A stretch of DNA of 60,475 nt, from contig CACYYN010000011.1 of assembly GCA_902778665.1 (NCBI GenBank), forward strand, positions 1-60,475, in the 5' to 3' direction. Under the pieces are notes generated by a model. The model made no database searches. It was not told the origin of the DNA and worked only from the letters and a program-made list of their open reading frames with translations. The stretch is from Oscillospiraceae bacterium. GTDB lineage: Bacteria > Bacillota > Clostridia > Oscillospirales > Oscillospiraceae. Positions 25,326 through 33,344 of the stretch are shown piece after piece. Both the position numbers and the translations under genes were made by a program. Position 1 is the first letter of the stretch; each line of letters starts with the position of its first letter.

Positions 25326-25343
25326 AGTCTGTTCTCCTGTCAA

Positions 25344-25769
25344 TCAGTTGAAGAGAAGCTGAAGGATTCTCGTGCTTTTATAACCGACGCTGGCCTCATA
25401 CTTCCCGTCCGGAATGTCAGCCATAGCAACAACGACCATCTTCCCTTCGGCATCGGTGGTGACGGAAGAAATCTCAGCGCTGACGCTGCCGATGGTCACT
25501 TCCATGCCGGGTTGGATCTGTTTGGAGGCAGTGTTATCCGGAAAGGTGACCTGCAGCACGCCTTTTTCTGCGATGGCCTCACCGATCACACGGCTTTCTA
25601 CCGTGGTGACGGAGCTCCACACAAAAAGGCCCACCAGAAGGAGAATCACAGCCGTCAGAATAATCCAGACCGCAGGATTTGTCACATGCAGATAGGCATT
25701 CAGGTCCTCCGGAGAGGAGAGACGTTCCAGGCTTTTTTTTCGAAAAATCTGATTATTCTGCTGATCCAT
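25344..25769 (-). CDS. short HlyD-like membrane-fusion subunit of the peptide exporter
   Basis: Protein of 141 residues: a cytoplasmic N-terminus (FRKKSLERLSSPEDLN), one membrane segment (VWIILTAVILLLVGLFVW, about 35-52), and a small extracytoplasmic beta domain (EAIAEKGVLQVTF, IQPGMEVTIG). The RKxxLExLSSPEDL start is characteristic of NHLM-system secretion proteins, but the long coiled-coil arm of normal HlyD proteins is missing. The first gene of the operon, GGGAGTG before ATG. A reduced adaptor fits a one-membrane cell. Confidence 0.75.
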   Translation of the reverse strand: MDQQNNQIFRKKSLERLSSPEDLNAYLHVTNPAVWIILTAVILLLVGLFVWSSVTTVESRVIGEAIAEKGVLQVTFPDNTASKQIQPGMEVTIGSVSAEISSVTTDAEGKMVVVAMADIPDGKYEASVGYKSTRILQLLFN

Positions 25770-25837
25770 AGCACACTCCCGGGTTGAGGCTCCGGCAGGA
25801 AATCAGGTGCCGGAACCGTATTTCTATTCATCATAAT

Positions 25838-25866
25838 ATAATATAATCTGACCGGTTATTTGTCAA
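25838..25866 (-). promoter_or_regulatory. promoter of the NHLM peptide-export operon
   Basis: Consensus -35 TTGACA (25861-25866), 17-bp spacer, -10 TATTAT (25838-25843). The -35 box occupies the same bases as the -35 of the divergent promoter at 25860-25888. Confidence 0.75.
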
Positions 25867-25888
25867 GAACAGGGTTTTATGTTATAAT
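25860..25888 (+). promoter_or_regulatory. promoter of the LRR/VWA/MoxR operon
   Basis: -35 TTGTCA (25860-25865), 17-bp spacer, perfect -10 TATAAT (25883-25888). RNA polymerase cannot occupy this and the leftward promoter at once. Confidence 0.75.
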
Positions 25889-25942
25889 GCCGTATAATCG
25901 GAAAACGGGCAAAAGTACTTCTGCACGAAGGAGGAGTGGCCG

Positions 25943-26917
25943 ATGACTAACCTCACAGGAATCAGCAACTGGAAGCTGACCGTGCAAAGAGAAAATGAGC
26001 GCATCAGGATTCTTCGCGCCTCCACCTGTGACACCTCTGCCGTATTGCCGGATGAGCTCTTCGGCCTGCCGGTAACGGCCCTGTCCGACAGGGCACTCTC
26101 CCCTTCCGCAGCGGAAATCGACGGTGAGACGCTGCTTCTTGGTAACGGCAGAGCGCAGGACGGATGGGATAACGGCAAGCTGCAGGAGCTGACCGTGCCG
26201 GAATCCGTCACGGAGATCGGGAGCTACGCCTTTTATAACTGCCGCTCTCTCCGCAGGCTGCACCTGACGGACAGCGTCTGCAGGCTGGGAGCGGAGGCCT
26301 TTATGAACTGCCGGGCCTTTCACACCCTGGAGCTGAAGCGGAAAAAAGACACCGGGAGCACACTCCTCTCCGACATCGTCTCCTCCCTGCCCCAGGAGCT
26401 GGACGTGACTGTATTACCGGAGGGAGCGGAGAGCTTCCGCCTGCTCTTTCCGGAATATTATGAACTGCACACGGAAAACAGCCCCGCCCACCATTTCGAT
26501 TATACCATCGAGGGCTCCGGCTATCCCTATCACCACGTGTTTCGAAACAAGGTTCTGCATCTGTCGGATTATGACAGTCTGTGGCCGGATCTGCTGAAGG
26601 GGGAATATGACATCCCCACGGCCCTGCGGCTTTCCTGGTACCGGCTGCGGTATCCGAAAGATCTTGCTGACCGGGCGAAGGAGGCCTATACCGCTTTTGT
26701 GGGTGACCACCTGGCATCAGCCCTGGCCCTGTGCCTGAGAGAAGAAGACCTGCAGGGGCTGCAGCAGCTTCTCGCCATGCCCGCAATCACGGCGGAGGAC
26801 CTGTCCTCTGCCCTGGAGGTAAGCCGGCAGGCCGGGTTTACTGCGGCAACCGCCCTTCTTCTGGAAAAGGAGCACAGGATGCTGTCAGCCGGGCGGCGCA
26901 GGGACTATACATTATAA
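25943..26917 (+). CDS. leucine-rich-repeat protein in a MoxR-VWA operon
   Basis: Protein of 324 residues without a signal peptide. Residues about 85-150 carry BspA-type LRR units (LQELTVPESVTEIGSYAFYNC, then SLRRLHLTDSVCRLGAEAFMNC). The C-terminal 120 residues are helical repeats (LALCLREEDLQGLQQLLAMPAI... resembling ankyrin-like helical pairs). GGAGGAG precedes the ATG. The gene lies 23 bases before the metallopeptidase/VWA gene, so it is likely a cytoplasmic partner or substrate-recognition subunit of the MoxR system. Confidence 0.7.
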   Translation: MTNLTGISNWKLTVQRENERIRILRASTCDTSAVLPDELFGLPVTALSDRALSPSAAEIDGETLLLGNGRAQDGWDNGKLQELTVPESVTEIGSYAFYNCRSLRRLHLTDSVCRLGAEAFMNCRAFHTLELKRKKDTGSTLLSDIVSSLPQELDVTVLPEGAESFRLLFPEYYELHTENSPAHHFDYTIEGSGYPYHHVFRNKVLHLSDYDSLWPDLLKGEYDIPTALRLSWYRLRYPKDLADRAKEAYTAFVGDHLASALALCLREEDLQGLQQLLAMPAITAEDLSSALEVSRQAGFTAATALLLEKEHRMLSAGRRRDYTL

Positions 26918-26940
26918 AAAAATCAGCAAAGGAGGCCAGC

Positions 26941-28284
26941 ATGGCTCAGCAGGACCTGAATGCTGTCGGGATGCGGATTCTAGATGCGTCCAGAGCCGCA
27001 CTGATGATTGAACTGCCCTATCTGGATGTGCTGCTCTGTGCCCTGCAGAGCAGAAACGGAGAGGACGTCACCTCCTCCGTCGCAACAGACGGCCAGTACC
27101 TTTTTTATACAGGCAGCTATCTGGCGGATCTCTATCTGCGATCATCCGTGAAAACGAACAGAACCCTTCTCCATATTCTGCTGCACTGCATGCTTCGCCA
27201 CCCCTTCAAATCAGCGGGAAAGGACCTGCCACTCTGGGACCTGGCCTGTGACACAGCTGTTGAGAGCATTCTGGACTCTCTCCCCTGCCGGTGTCTGAAG
27301 GAAAAGGACGTGCCTGCCAGGCAGAAGTTCTACGCCCAGTGCCTCGCGGAAATGCGGGTGCTGACCGCCGAGAGCATCTACCGCAAGCTGCTGCGGGACA
27401 GAAGAAGCGAATATGAAATTGCCGTGCTGCAGCGGCTCTTTATGGCCGACGACCACAGCCCCTGGCAGAAGCAGGAGGATGAGACCAACGGCAAGGAACA
27501 GGAGGAGCGATGGAAAAACATCGCCTCTCAGGTCTCCACAGCCATGTCCGCTTCCCTTACACGGCAGGCAGATGGGGGTGAGACGCTGACCGAGCAGGCC
27601 CGCATAGCAGCCCGGGATGAGACAGACTACCGTGCATTTCTCCGTCGTTTTGCAGCGCCCCGGGAGATTCTCAAAAGTGATGACGACGCCTTTGATCCCA
27701 TCTACTATACCTACGGCCTGCAGACCTTCGGCAACATGCCCCTGATCGAGCCGCCGGAGACGAGAGAGGAACGGAGAATTGAGGACCTGGTGATCGCCAT
27801 CGACACCTCCATGTCCACCACCGGGGAGACCGTGCGTGCATTTCTCGGCACAACCTATTCCATTCTGCGGACCAGTGAGAGCTTCACGCGCAAGTTCAAC
27901 ATTCGTATCATCCAGTGCGATGACCGGGTACGGTCCGACACGGTGATCACAGATGCCTCCCAACTGAAGGCATATATGGACCGTGTGACACTCTCCGGAG
28001 GGAGTTCAACAGACTTTCGGCCGGTATTTGCCCATGTGGAAGAGCTCAGAAAGCAGGGAGCACTGCCTGCATTGCGCGGCCTGCTGTATTTTACCGACGG
28101 GATGGGCATCTACCCCACCCACCGGACGGATTATGAAACCGCATTCATCCTGCCGGAGGAGCCTCCCTTGGCCTATCACGTGCCCCCCTGGGCAATCCGG
28201 ATTGTGCTGGACATGGCCGAAACGGACAGAGCCACCCCGGAAGACTGGGAAGACGAGCTCAAAGATGAAATGCCTGAACTGTGA
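26941..28284 (+). CDS. DUF2201-type putative metallopeptidase with VWA-like domain
   Basis: Protein of 447 residues; ATG 26941 is used because AAAGGAGG lies just before it. The N-terminal domain has a possible zinc site HILLHCMLRHP (about 80-90) in the layout HxxxHxxxxH. The C-terminal half is a VWA-like domain with a MIDAS-type motif VIAIDTSMSTTGE (about 283-295), a Thr/Ser-rich second loop GGSSTDF, and FTDGMG. VWA proteins beside MoxR ATPases act as adaptors or co-chaperones that remodel or load metal-containing enzymes. It precedes the MoxR gene by 9 bases. Confidence 0.82.
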   Translation: MAQQDLNAVGMRILDASRAALMIELPYLDVLLCALQSRNGEDVTSSVATDGQYLFYTGSYLADLYLRSSVKTNRTLLHILLHCMLRHPFKSAGKDLPLWDLACDTAVESILDSLPCRCLKEKDVPARQKFYAQCLAEMRVLTAESIYRKLLRDRRSEYEIAVLQRLFMADDHSPWQKQEDETNGKEQEERWKNIASQVSTAMSASLTRQADGGETLTEQARIAARDETDYRAFLRRFAAPREILKSDDDAFDPIYYTYGLQTFGNMPLIEPPETREERRIEDLVIAIDTSMSTTGETVRAFLGTTYSILRTSESFTRKFNIRIIQCDDRVRSDTVITDASQLKAYMDRVTLSGGSSTDFRPVFAHVEELRKQGALPALRGLLYFTDGMGIYPTHRTDYETAFILPEEPPLAYHVPPWAIRIVLDMAETDRATPEDWEDELKDEMPEL

Positions 28285-28293
28285 GGAAAACCG

Positions 28294-29790
28294 ATGAACA
28301 TTCAAAACGCAAAAATTCAGATTGCAAACACCCTGCGTGCCTATCTTGCAAAGGACGAGACAGGCAATTATCGCATTCCCCCCATGCGGCAGAGGCCTGT
28401 TTTTCTCATCGGCCCTCCGGGCATCGGGAAGACCCAGATTATGGAGCAGATTGCTGCCGAGGAAGGGGTGGGGCTGGTGGCCTATACCATCACCCATCAC
28501 ACCAGGCAGAGTGCCGTCGGCCTGCCCTTTATCGAAAAGCGCATGTTTGACGGCAGAGAATACACCGTGACGGAGTATACCATGAGCGAGATTCTCACCT
28601 CGGTGCACACGCTGATGGAGAAAACCGGTATTCGGGAGGGCATTCTCTTTCTGGATGAGATCAACTGCGTGTCAGAGACGCTGGCGCCCATGATGCTGCA
28701 GTTTCTGCAGTATAAAACCTTCGGCAATCAGCGCCTGCCGGAGGGCTGGCTGATTGTGGCTGCCGGCAACCCACCGGAATATAACCGTTCCGTGCGGGAT
28801 TTTGACGTGGTCACGCTGGATCGTATGAAGGTCATCCCCGTGGAGGAGGATTACGGCGTCTGGAAGGACTACGCTCTCAGGAGGAACATCCACGGTGCGA
28901 TTCTCAGCTATCTGGACCTGAAGCGGGACAATTTTTACCGCATGGAAACCTCGGCCGACGGGCCTCAGTTTATAACGGCGAGAGGCTGGGAGGACCTGAG
29001 CGACCTGATACGAACCTATGAAAAGCTGGGCATATCCGTAGATGCCGACGTGACCATGCAGTATATCCGCCTGCCCGAAATTGCCAGAGATTTTGCCAAT
29101 TACCTCTCCCTCTATCGGAAGTATCATGAGATCTACCATGTGGAGGAACTGCTCTCCGGCCGGTGGCCTGCCATAGCGGAAAGCCAGTTTCGATCCGCAG
29201 CGTTTGATGAGCGGCTTTCCGTAATCGGCCTTCTGTCCTCTGCCCTGGCAGAGAAAGCCGGGGCTGTTCACCGGCAGGATGACATCACCGCCTGCCTCCA
29301 TGAGAACCTGCAGGCGTGGAAGGCTTCTCTCGGATCTTCTTCCCCTGGAGAAGAGCTGGACAAGCTTCTCTCCTCCCTGCGGCAGACTCTGAATCGGGCA
29401 AAGGAGGCCGGGCAGGGTGCGTCCGAGCGTGACAGGCCACAAAGAGCTGCTATCATCGCCCTCGAAGCCCTGCGGGAATCTCTCCGTGATACGCTCACGC
29501 CCGAGCAGGCACTGGATGCCGCGAGACAAATGCTAGCCCGGGAGAGCGAAAAAACTGACAGCCTGTCAGAGGACTGCTCCCGGACCTTTGAAAATGCCTT
29601 TCGTTTTCTCGAGGGTGCAGTCGGTGACAGCCAGGAAATGGTGCTCTTCGTCACCAACCTCACAGCCGGTCCGGACACCTCCTGGTTTGTGGAAAACTTC
29701 GGCTGTGAAAGCTACTTCCGCCATAATAAGGAGCTGCTGGCCGATGAGACCCGTCGCAGCATCCTCCGGGATATTGCAAACGCAACCTGA
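28294..29790 (+). CDS. MoxR-family AAA+ ATPase
   Basis: Protein of 498 residues. Walker A GPPGIGKTQ (about 42-50), Walker B GILFLDEINCV (about 113-123), sensor 1 VAAGNPPEYN, arginine finger region in RDFDVVTLDRM. After the AAA+ core (to about 270) comes a 220-residue helical C-terminal extension that is not typical of short MoxR proteins. It probably works with the VWA-like protein encoded immediately upstream, as in RavA-ViaA pairs. The client is unknown. Confidence 0.88.
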   Translation: MNIQNAKIQIANTLRAYLAKDETGNYRIPPMRQRPVFLIGPPGIGKTQIMEQIAAEEGVGLVAYTITHHTRQSAVGLPFIEKRMFDGREYTVTEYTMSEILTSVHTLMEKTGIREGILFLDEINCVSETLAPMMLQFLQYKTFGNQRLPEGWLIVAAGNPPEYNRSVRDFDVVTLDRMKVIPVEEDYGVWKDYALRRNIHGAILSYLDLKRDNFYRMETSADGPQFITARGWEDLSDLIRTYEKLGISVDADVTMQYIRLPEIARDFANYLSLYRKYHEIYHVEELLSGRWPAIAESQFRSAAFDERLSVIGLLSSALAEKAGAVHRQDDITACLHENLQAWKASLGSSSPGEELDKLLSSLRQTLNRAKEAGQGASERDRPQRAAIIALEALRESLRDTLTPEQALDAARQMLARESEKTDSLSEDCSRTFENAFRFLEGAVGDSQEMVLFVTNLTAGPDTSWFVENFGCESYFRHNKELLADETRRSILRDIANAT

Positions 29791-29819
29791 AAAACCATAC
29801 CGAAAAGGAGATCAATACA

Positions 29820-30005
29820 ATGCCGAACACTTCCCTGCCCAAGGATCCCGTTATTCTTTTAAGCTATATCAACACTCTGCTGCGGGATGAATACGCCTCC
29901 CTCTCCTCTCTCTGCGAAGACCGGCAGGTGGATGAGGAAGAACTGCAAAAAACGCTTTCATCCATCGGCTATGAATACGACAGCACCCTGAATCGCTTCC
30001 GCTGA
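29820..30005 (+). CDS. DUF4250 small protein
   Basis: Protein of 61 residues matching the DUF4250 pattern: LPKDPVILLSYINTLLRDEY, SLxxLCED near 30, GYEYDxxxNRF at the end. Function not known in the family, which is common in Clostridia. The ATG has AAAAGGAG 8 bases upstream. It is the last intact gene of the LRR/VWA/MoxR operon. Confidence 0.85.
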   Translation: MPNTSLPKDPVILLSYINTLLRDEYASLSSLCEDRQVDEEELQKTLSSIGYEYDSTLNRFR

Positions 30006-30009
30006 AGCT

Positions 30010-30153
30010 GTGCATGATGGCTCTGCCATTGTTCGACACGACACAGGCCATTACGGCATCCCCGAGCCCATCCGCATCAAAGCCCTCACCTGCCTCGACC
30101 ATACCCAGCTCTCCATCCTCAAAAGCTTTGAATCCCGCTACGGCACAAAATGA
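30010..30153 (+). pseudogene. coding scrap after DUF4250
   Basis: A 47-codon frame with codon use like its neighbours, reading HDGSAIVRHDTGHYGIPEPI then RIKALTCLDHTQLSILKSFE and ending YGTK, closed by TGA at 30151. It has only a possible GTG start with no ribosome site, and the frame is closed by a stop just upstream at 29989. It is most likely the remaining 3' end of a gene that once followed DUF4250; the family is not recognised. Confidence 0.4.
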
Positions 30154-30183
30154 AGATTCATATCATATCAGGAGGTAAATGCC

Positions 30184-30447
30184 ATGCAGGAAAACACAAA
30201 CACTTTACCCCTCTCCATCGATCTTCGCCCTTGAATTAGCTCTACAAATGAGAACCTATTTGAGGAAATTGTTCATTATCTCTCTTATATTGGTAATATA
30301 ATACCTATTGATATTCTAATTCCTGATTATTATAATAATACATGTTCTACTAAACAATTAAAACTAAAACCAAAATATTTTCCCCACCATAAACTGATAA
30401 TTACGATGATTTTAAATGTTTCAGGGCTGCGAGTCGGATGCTGCTAG
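30184..30447 (+). pseudogene. interrupted AT-rich frame, origin unknown
   Basis: A good AGGAGG ribosome site precedes ATG 30184, but TGA stops the frame after 16 codons (30232-30234). The same frame then stays open for 70 codons (NENLFEEIVHYLSYIGNI...) to TAG at 30445. The part after the TGA is very AT-rich compared with everything around it and rich in Ile, Tyr, Asn and Lys codons, which points to foreign DNA joined to a native 5' end. This and the scrap before it account for the 30.0-30.47 kb stretch, where I see no other gene. Confidence 0.35.
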
Positions 30448-30470
30448 TAATCCTGATTGCCTTAAAACTT

Positions 30471-31118
30471 ATGTGCACACGATTTTATTTAGACAACACG
30501 ATACAGCTGGAAAACTACGCTGAGCAGGCGAAGAAAACGTCTCTCGGCCGGCAGATGGCGATAAGATTGCCGCTGAACCTGACGAGAATGAGCGGTGAGA
30601 TACGGCCTGAAACGGCGGCGCCGGTGATTGCTTTCAGCCAGAGCTTTGAGCGGAAGGTATTCCCGATGTTATGGGGATATCATCTGGGGGATAAGGCTCC
30701 CCTGCTGGTGAACGCCAGGACCGAGACCGCGAAGGTGAAGCCCACCTTTATGGACTCGTGGATGGCTCACAGATGCGCGATCCCCTGCTCCTGGTATTTT
30801 GAGTGGGAGCACACTAAGCAGGAAAACGGAAAAAAGGCTGCAGGGACGAAATATCGCCTGCAGTCAAAGAACGGGATGATCACATGGTTATGCGGATTAT
30901 ACCGGATGGAGGGACATTTCCCCCATTTTGTGGTGCTGACACAGAATGCAGCCGAGGATATAGCATTCATCCATGACAGGATGCCGCTGATGCTGCCGGA
31001 GGAAGCGGTGGATGACTGGATCAACCCGAGAAACAGCAACCCCTCAAAGCTGCTGCCGCTGGCGCTGACAGACATGCATTATGAAATAGCCGAAAGCGCA
31101 GCACAGACCGATCCATAA
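30471..31118 (+). CDS. SRAP-domain protein (HMCES/YedK family)
   Basis: Protein of 215 residues. The start is fixed at ATG 30471 because the family requires Cys as residue 2 after Met removal (MCTRFYLD here, MCGRF in most members). An upstream ATG at 30438 would bury that Cys. The other active-site residues are present: Asn81 (LLVNARTETA), Glu111 (SWYFEWE), His168 (FIHDRMPLML). The protein forms a thiazolidine crosslink with abasic sites in single-stranded DNA, protecting them. No ribosome site is seen before the ATG, and the upstream DNA is an AT-rich junction, so the native promoter may be lost. Confidence 0.85.
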   Translation: MCTRFYLDNTIQLENYAEQAKKTSLGRQMAIRLPLNLTRMSGEIRPETAAPVIAFSQSFERKVFPMLWGYHLGDKAPLLVNARTETAKVKPTFMDSWMAHRCAIPCSWYFEWEHTKQENGKKAAGTKYRLQSKNGMITWLCGLYRMEGHFPHFVVLTQNAAEDIAFIHDRMPLMLPEEAVDDWINPRNSNPSKLLPLALTDMHYEIAESAAQTDP

Positions 31119-31130
31119 AGGCACAATCTC

Positions 31131-31499
31131 TCAGGCTTTCTGTCGGGCGAGAGGAAGCCGGCGAAAGATGACGGCCGCAATCACGCCGCAAAGCAGGGAT
31201 GGAAGAATCCAGATCATATCGATGCCGGCGAGGGGCAAAGCGTGAAGCCATGGCATGGACAGCCCCATGGAATCGACCGTGAAGAGAATGTTCATGACTG
31301 TGGCACCCAGAACAGCCGCGATGCAGGCCTGTCTGGAAAGGTGAGGCGCCACCAGTGACACTGCCGTAAGCACCAGCACCACAGGATAGACGAGCTCAAG
31401 AATCGGTGCAGAGACGGAGATAATGGTGTCGAGGCTGAGATTTGAAATGACGGCGCTGAAAACGCAAATGATGACAACAAAGAGTTTGTAAGGAGACCT
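31131..31499 (-). pseudogene. brnQ fragment: C-terminal part of a branched-chain amino acid carrier
   Basis: About 123 codons corresponding to the last membrane segments of BrnQ (PYKLFVVIICVFSAVISNLS, then SAPILELVYPVVLVLTAVSL, ending AVIFRRLPLARQKA). A full carrier has about 430 residues and 12 segments; the first three quarters are missing. Homology stops abruptly near 31499, where a tlpA fragment begins on the other strand. The frame continues into antisense tlpA sequence (the basic, Arg-rich start SRRIPFRWNRAG), which is not authentic protein. Confidence 0.78.
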
Positions 31500-31501
31500 T
31501 C

Positions 31502-31984
31502 CTCTCGGTCCTGACCCTCTCTGAGCCGGAGCCTGTGAACCTGCCCGGTTCCAACGGAAAGGTATCCTTCGAGACAACCGATCTGGCGGGAAACCCCGTC
31601 ACCAGTGAAGAGCTTTTTGCAGACCACAAGGTGACGATGGTGAATCTCTGGGCCACCTGGTGTGTGCCCTGCAAAAAGGAGCTGCCGGAGCTGCAGCCCA
31701 TGAGTGAGGCGTTTGAAGCCAGGGGCTGCCAGCTGGTGGGCATCTGCCTGGATGCATCAGAGGAAGGCAAAACAGAGGAGGCGCTTTCGATTCTGCAGGA
31801 TGCGGGGGTGAAGTATCTCAACCTGGTGGGGACGGACGAGATCAGGGAGCAGATGAACTCTCTGGGCATCCCCGTGTCCTTCTTCCTGGACAGCGAGGGC
31901 AACATCCTCACCGAGCCGGTTGAGGGAGCATATCTGGAGCTCTATCCCGAGCGGATGGAGGAAGCCCTGGCAATCGTCGGCTAA
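31502..31984 (+). pseudogene. tlpA fragment: thioredoxin-fold disulfide reductase lacking its signal peptide
   Basis: The TlpA/ResA-type domain is complete: VNLWATWCVPCKKELPE with the WCVPC redox motif, ICLDASEEGK, and the cis-Pro loop GIPVSFFLDSEGN. The N-terminal signal or lipoprotein anchor that such proteins need is absent; the frame can only begin at GTG 31535 inside the mature domain, or run in from the brnQ junction at about 31500. It is followed by good terminators. It is either dead or produces a mislocalised cytoplasmic thioredoxin. Confidence 0.72.
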
Positions 31985-31991
31985 AAACAAG

Positions 31992-32019
31992 CCGCCGGAG
32001 TGATCCGGTGGTTTTTTTT
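31992..32019 (+). terminator. terminator after tlpA fragment
   Basis: CCGCCGGA / TCCGGTGG stem with GTGA loop and a run of eight T. Confidence 0.85.
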
Positions 32020-32056
32020 CGGCAGACGGCTGCGAGCTATGGAGATTATGCGAAAC

Positions 32057-32088
32057 AAAAAAATCCAGCCGGAGGGGCTGGATTTTTT
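32057..32088. terminator. bidirectional terminator
   Basis: AATCCAGCC / GGCTGGATT stem flanked by A-run on the left and T-run on the right, so it works for both the tlpA fragment and the DUF6465 gene. Confidence 0.8.
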
Positions 32089-32140
32089 ACAGTTTGATTT
32101 TGGCACCCTCCCGGAAGACGGAAGGGACGGGATCTGAAAA

Positions 32141-32551
32141 TTACTCCCAGATGGCGACAGAGCCGGTCTCGTTGCCGGAAACCCAGTAGATCGCATTCTG
32201 ATCCACTCTGACGTAGACATCGGTAGCATCGGCAGGAACCTTTGCAGCGATCTCGGCGGGAGTGATTTCGCCACCCATGGGGCTCTGGATGTGGATATTC
32301 GCACCCTTGCAGGCTTCAACGGTCTTCTCGATGGCCTGCTTGGCATCGGAGATAGCCTTCTTGGCCTTTTTGCCAGCAGCCTTGATCTTCTTTGCGTTCT
32401 CAGCTTCGATCTCGGCAAGCTCCGTTCTCCACTTGTTGAGGGAGCCGACAGCAATGCCCAGTTCCTTGGAGGCCTTGGTGATGCCCAGTTCTTTCACTTT
32501 TGCAACGGCTGCCTGTTTTTCAGCTTCCGTATACTTTTTTCTTTCTGCCAT
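32141..32551 (-). CDS. DUF6465 protein with HTH-like N-terminus
   Basis: Protein of 136 residues. The N-terminus (YTEAEKQAAVAKVKELGITK then GSLNKWR) looks like a helix-turn-helix of the transposase orfA type. A Lys/Ala-rich helix (about 50-80) follows, and the C-terminal 55 residues (IQSPMGGEITPAEIAAKVP, AIYWVSGNETGSVAIW) match DUF6465, a small beta domain widespread in gut Clostridia. GGAG lies 10 bases before ATG. Function unknown; the domain order suggests a DNA-binding or nucleoid-associated protein. Confidence 0.75.
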   Translation of the reverse strand: MAERKKYTEAEKQAAVAKVKELGITKASKELGIAVGSLNKWRTELAEIEAENAKKIKAAGKKAKKAISDAKQAIEKTVEACKGANIHIQSPMGGEITPAEIAAKVPADATDVYVRVDQNAIYWVSGNETGSVAIWE

Positions 32552-32671
32552 TTCTTATAAACTCCTATTTCATATGATGATAGCAAATTGATAATCCGAT
32601 TTTTAACCGGATGCGCATCATAATACTCTTCTTTATTGCATTTTGCAAGTGTTTTTCGCAAATAGTCGTTC

Positions 32672-33312
32672 TTAGGCCGCCTGGTTATACATGATATTGC
32701 CGTTCTGGATGGAGAAGCTGACCGTATCGGACATCCAGGAGCCGCCGTAGATATCATCAATCCAGAAGCTGTAGAGATACTCCCCTTCCGGCAGGGCGCC
32801 GAAGACGAGACCGTTATCGCCGGTGTAGGAGAAGGGTGTGCCGGAGGCATAGAAACTCTCATTGGTATTGTCATAGGAATCGTAGAGAGGCGTGATGACG
32901 TTGCCCGGTTTGAGGGTGACGGTAGGACGGCCGGAGAAGCCGGCGGAGTCTACACCGTCCCAGATGTCGGTAATGGTGACTGCACCGGTGTCATAGTCCC
33001 AGCGGAAGCGGAGGTTGGTCTGGTTACCGTTGAGCATGATGGGCGATGTTCCTCGATGAGGCCACCCATATCCACCATGTTGGTGTAGCCCTCGCTGCGG
33101 TTGTTGCCGCCGAAGTTGTCGGCAGCATTGATGGACCGGGCGACGGGAGCATAGTCAAGCCCCTGCACCAGATCGGTGTAGAGGTCTTTGGCATAGGCAT
33201 CAAAGGCAGTGCGGAGGGCGGGAATGGCGCCGAGGTCAATGACGGACATGGTGGCACTGTCGCTGTCGTCATCTTCCACGGTGGACTTAGCATACGCACC
33301 AGGCTGTGGCAA
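32672..33312 (-). pseudogene. broken clostripain-family (C11) cysteine protease
   Basis: Two overlapping frames on the minus strand. The first (from 33312) encodes MSVIDLGAIPALRTAFDAYA and continues to INAADNFGGNNRSEGYTNMV. The second (to 32672) encodes LNGNQTNLRFRWDYDTGAVT and the C-terminal beta domain ending IYGGSWMSDTVSFSIQNG. Both match the middle and C-terminal parts of clostripain-like proteases. The frame changes near 33045, and the N-terminal signal peptide and His-Cys catalytic part are absent upstream of about 33295, so it is dead. Confidence 0.75.
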
Positions 33313-33344
33313 ACAAAAATAAGCGACGGTGGGTTATTTTTCTC

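Noticed and set aside
30184-30447. In-frame TGA as selenocysteine codon
   Set aside because: No SECIS-like hairpin directly after the TGA and no selenoprotein family resemblance; composition change fits an insertion.
30438-30470. N-terminal extension of the SRAP protein from ATG 30438
   Set aside because: It would place the essential Cys at residue 13; the family needs it as residue 2 after Met.
31535-31984. Intact cytoplasmic thioredoxin starting at GTG 31535
   Set aside because: No ribosome site, start falls inside the mature TlpA domain and the sequence meets brnQ antisense DNA just upstream; truncation is the simpler reading.
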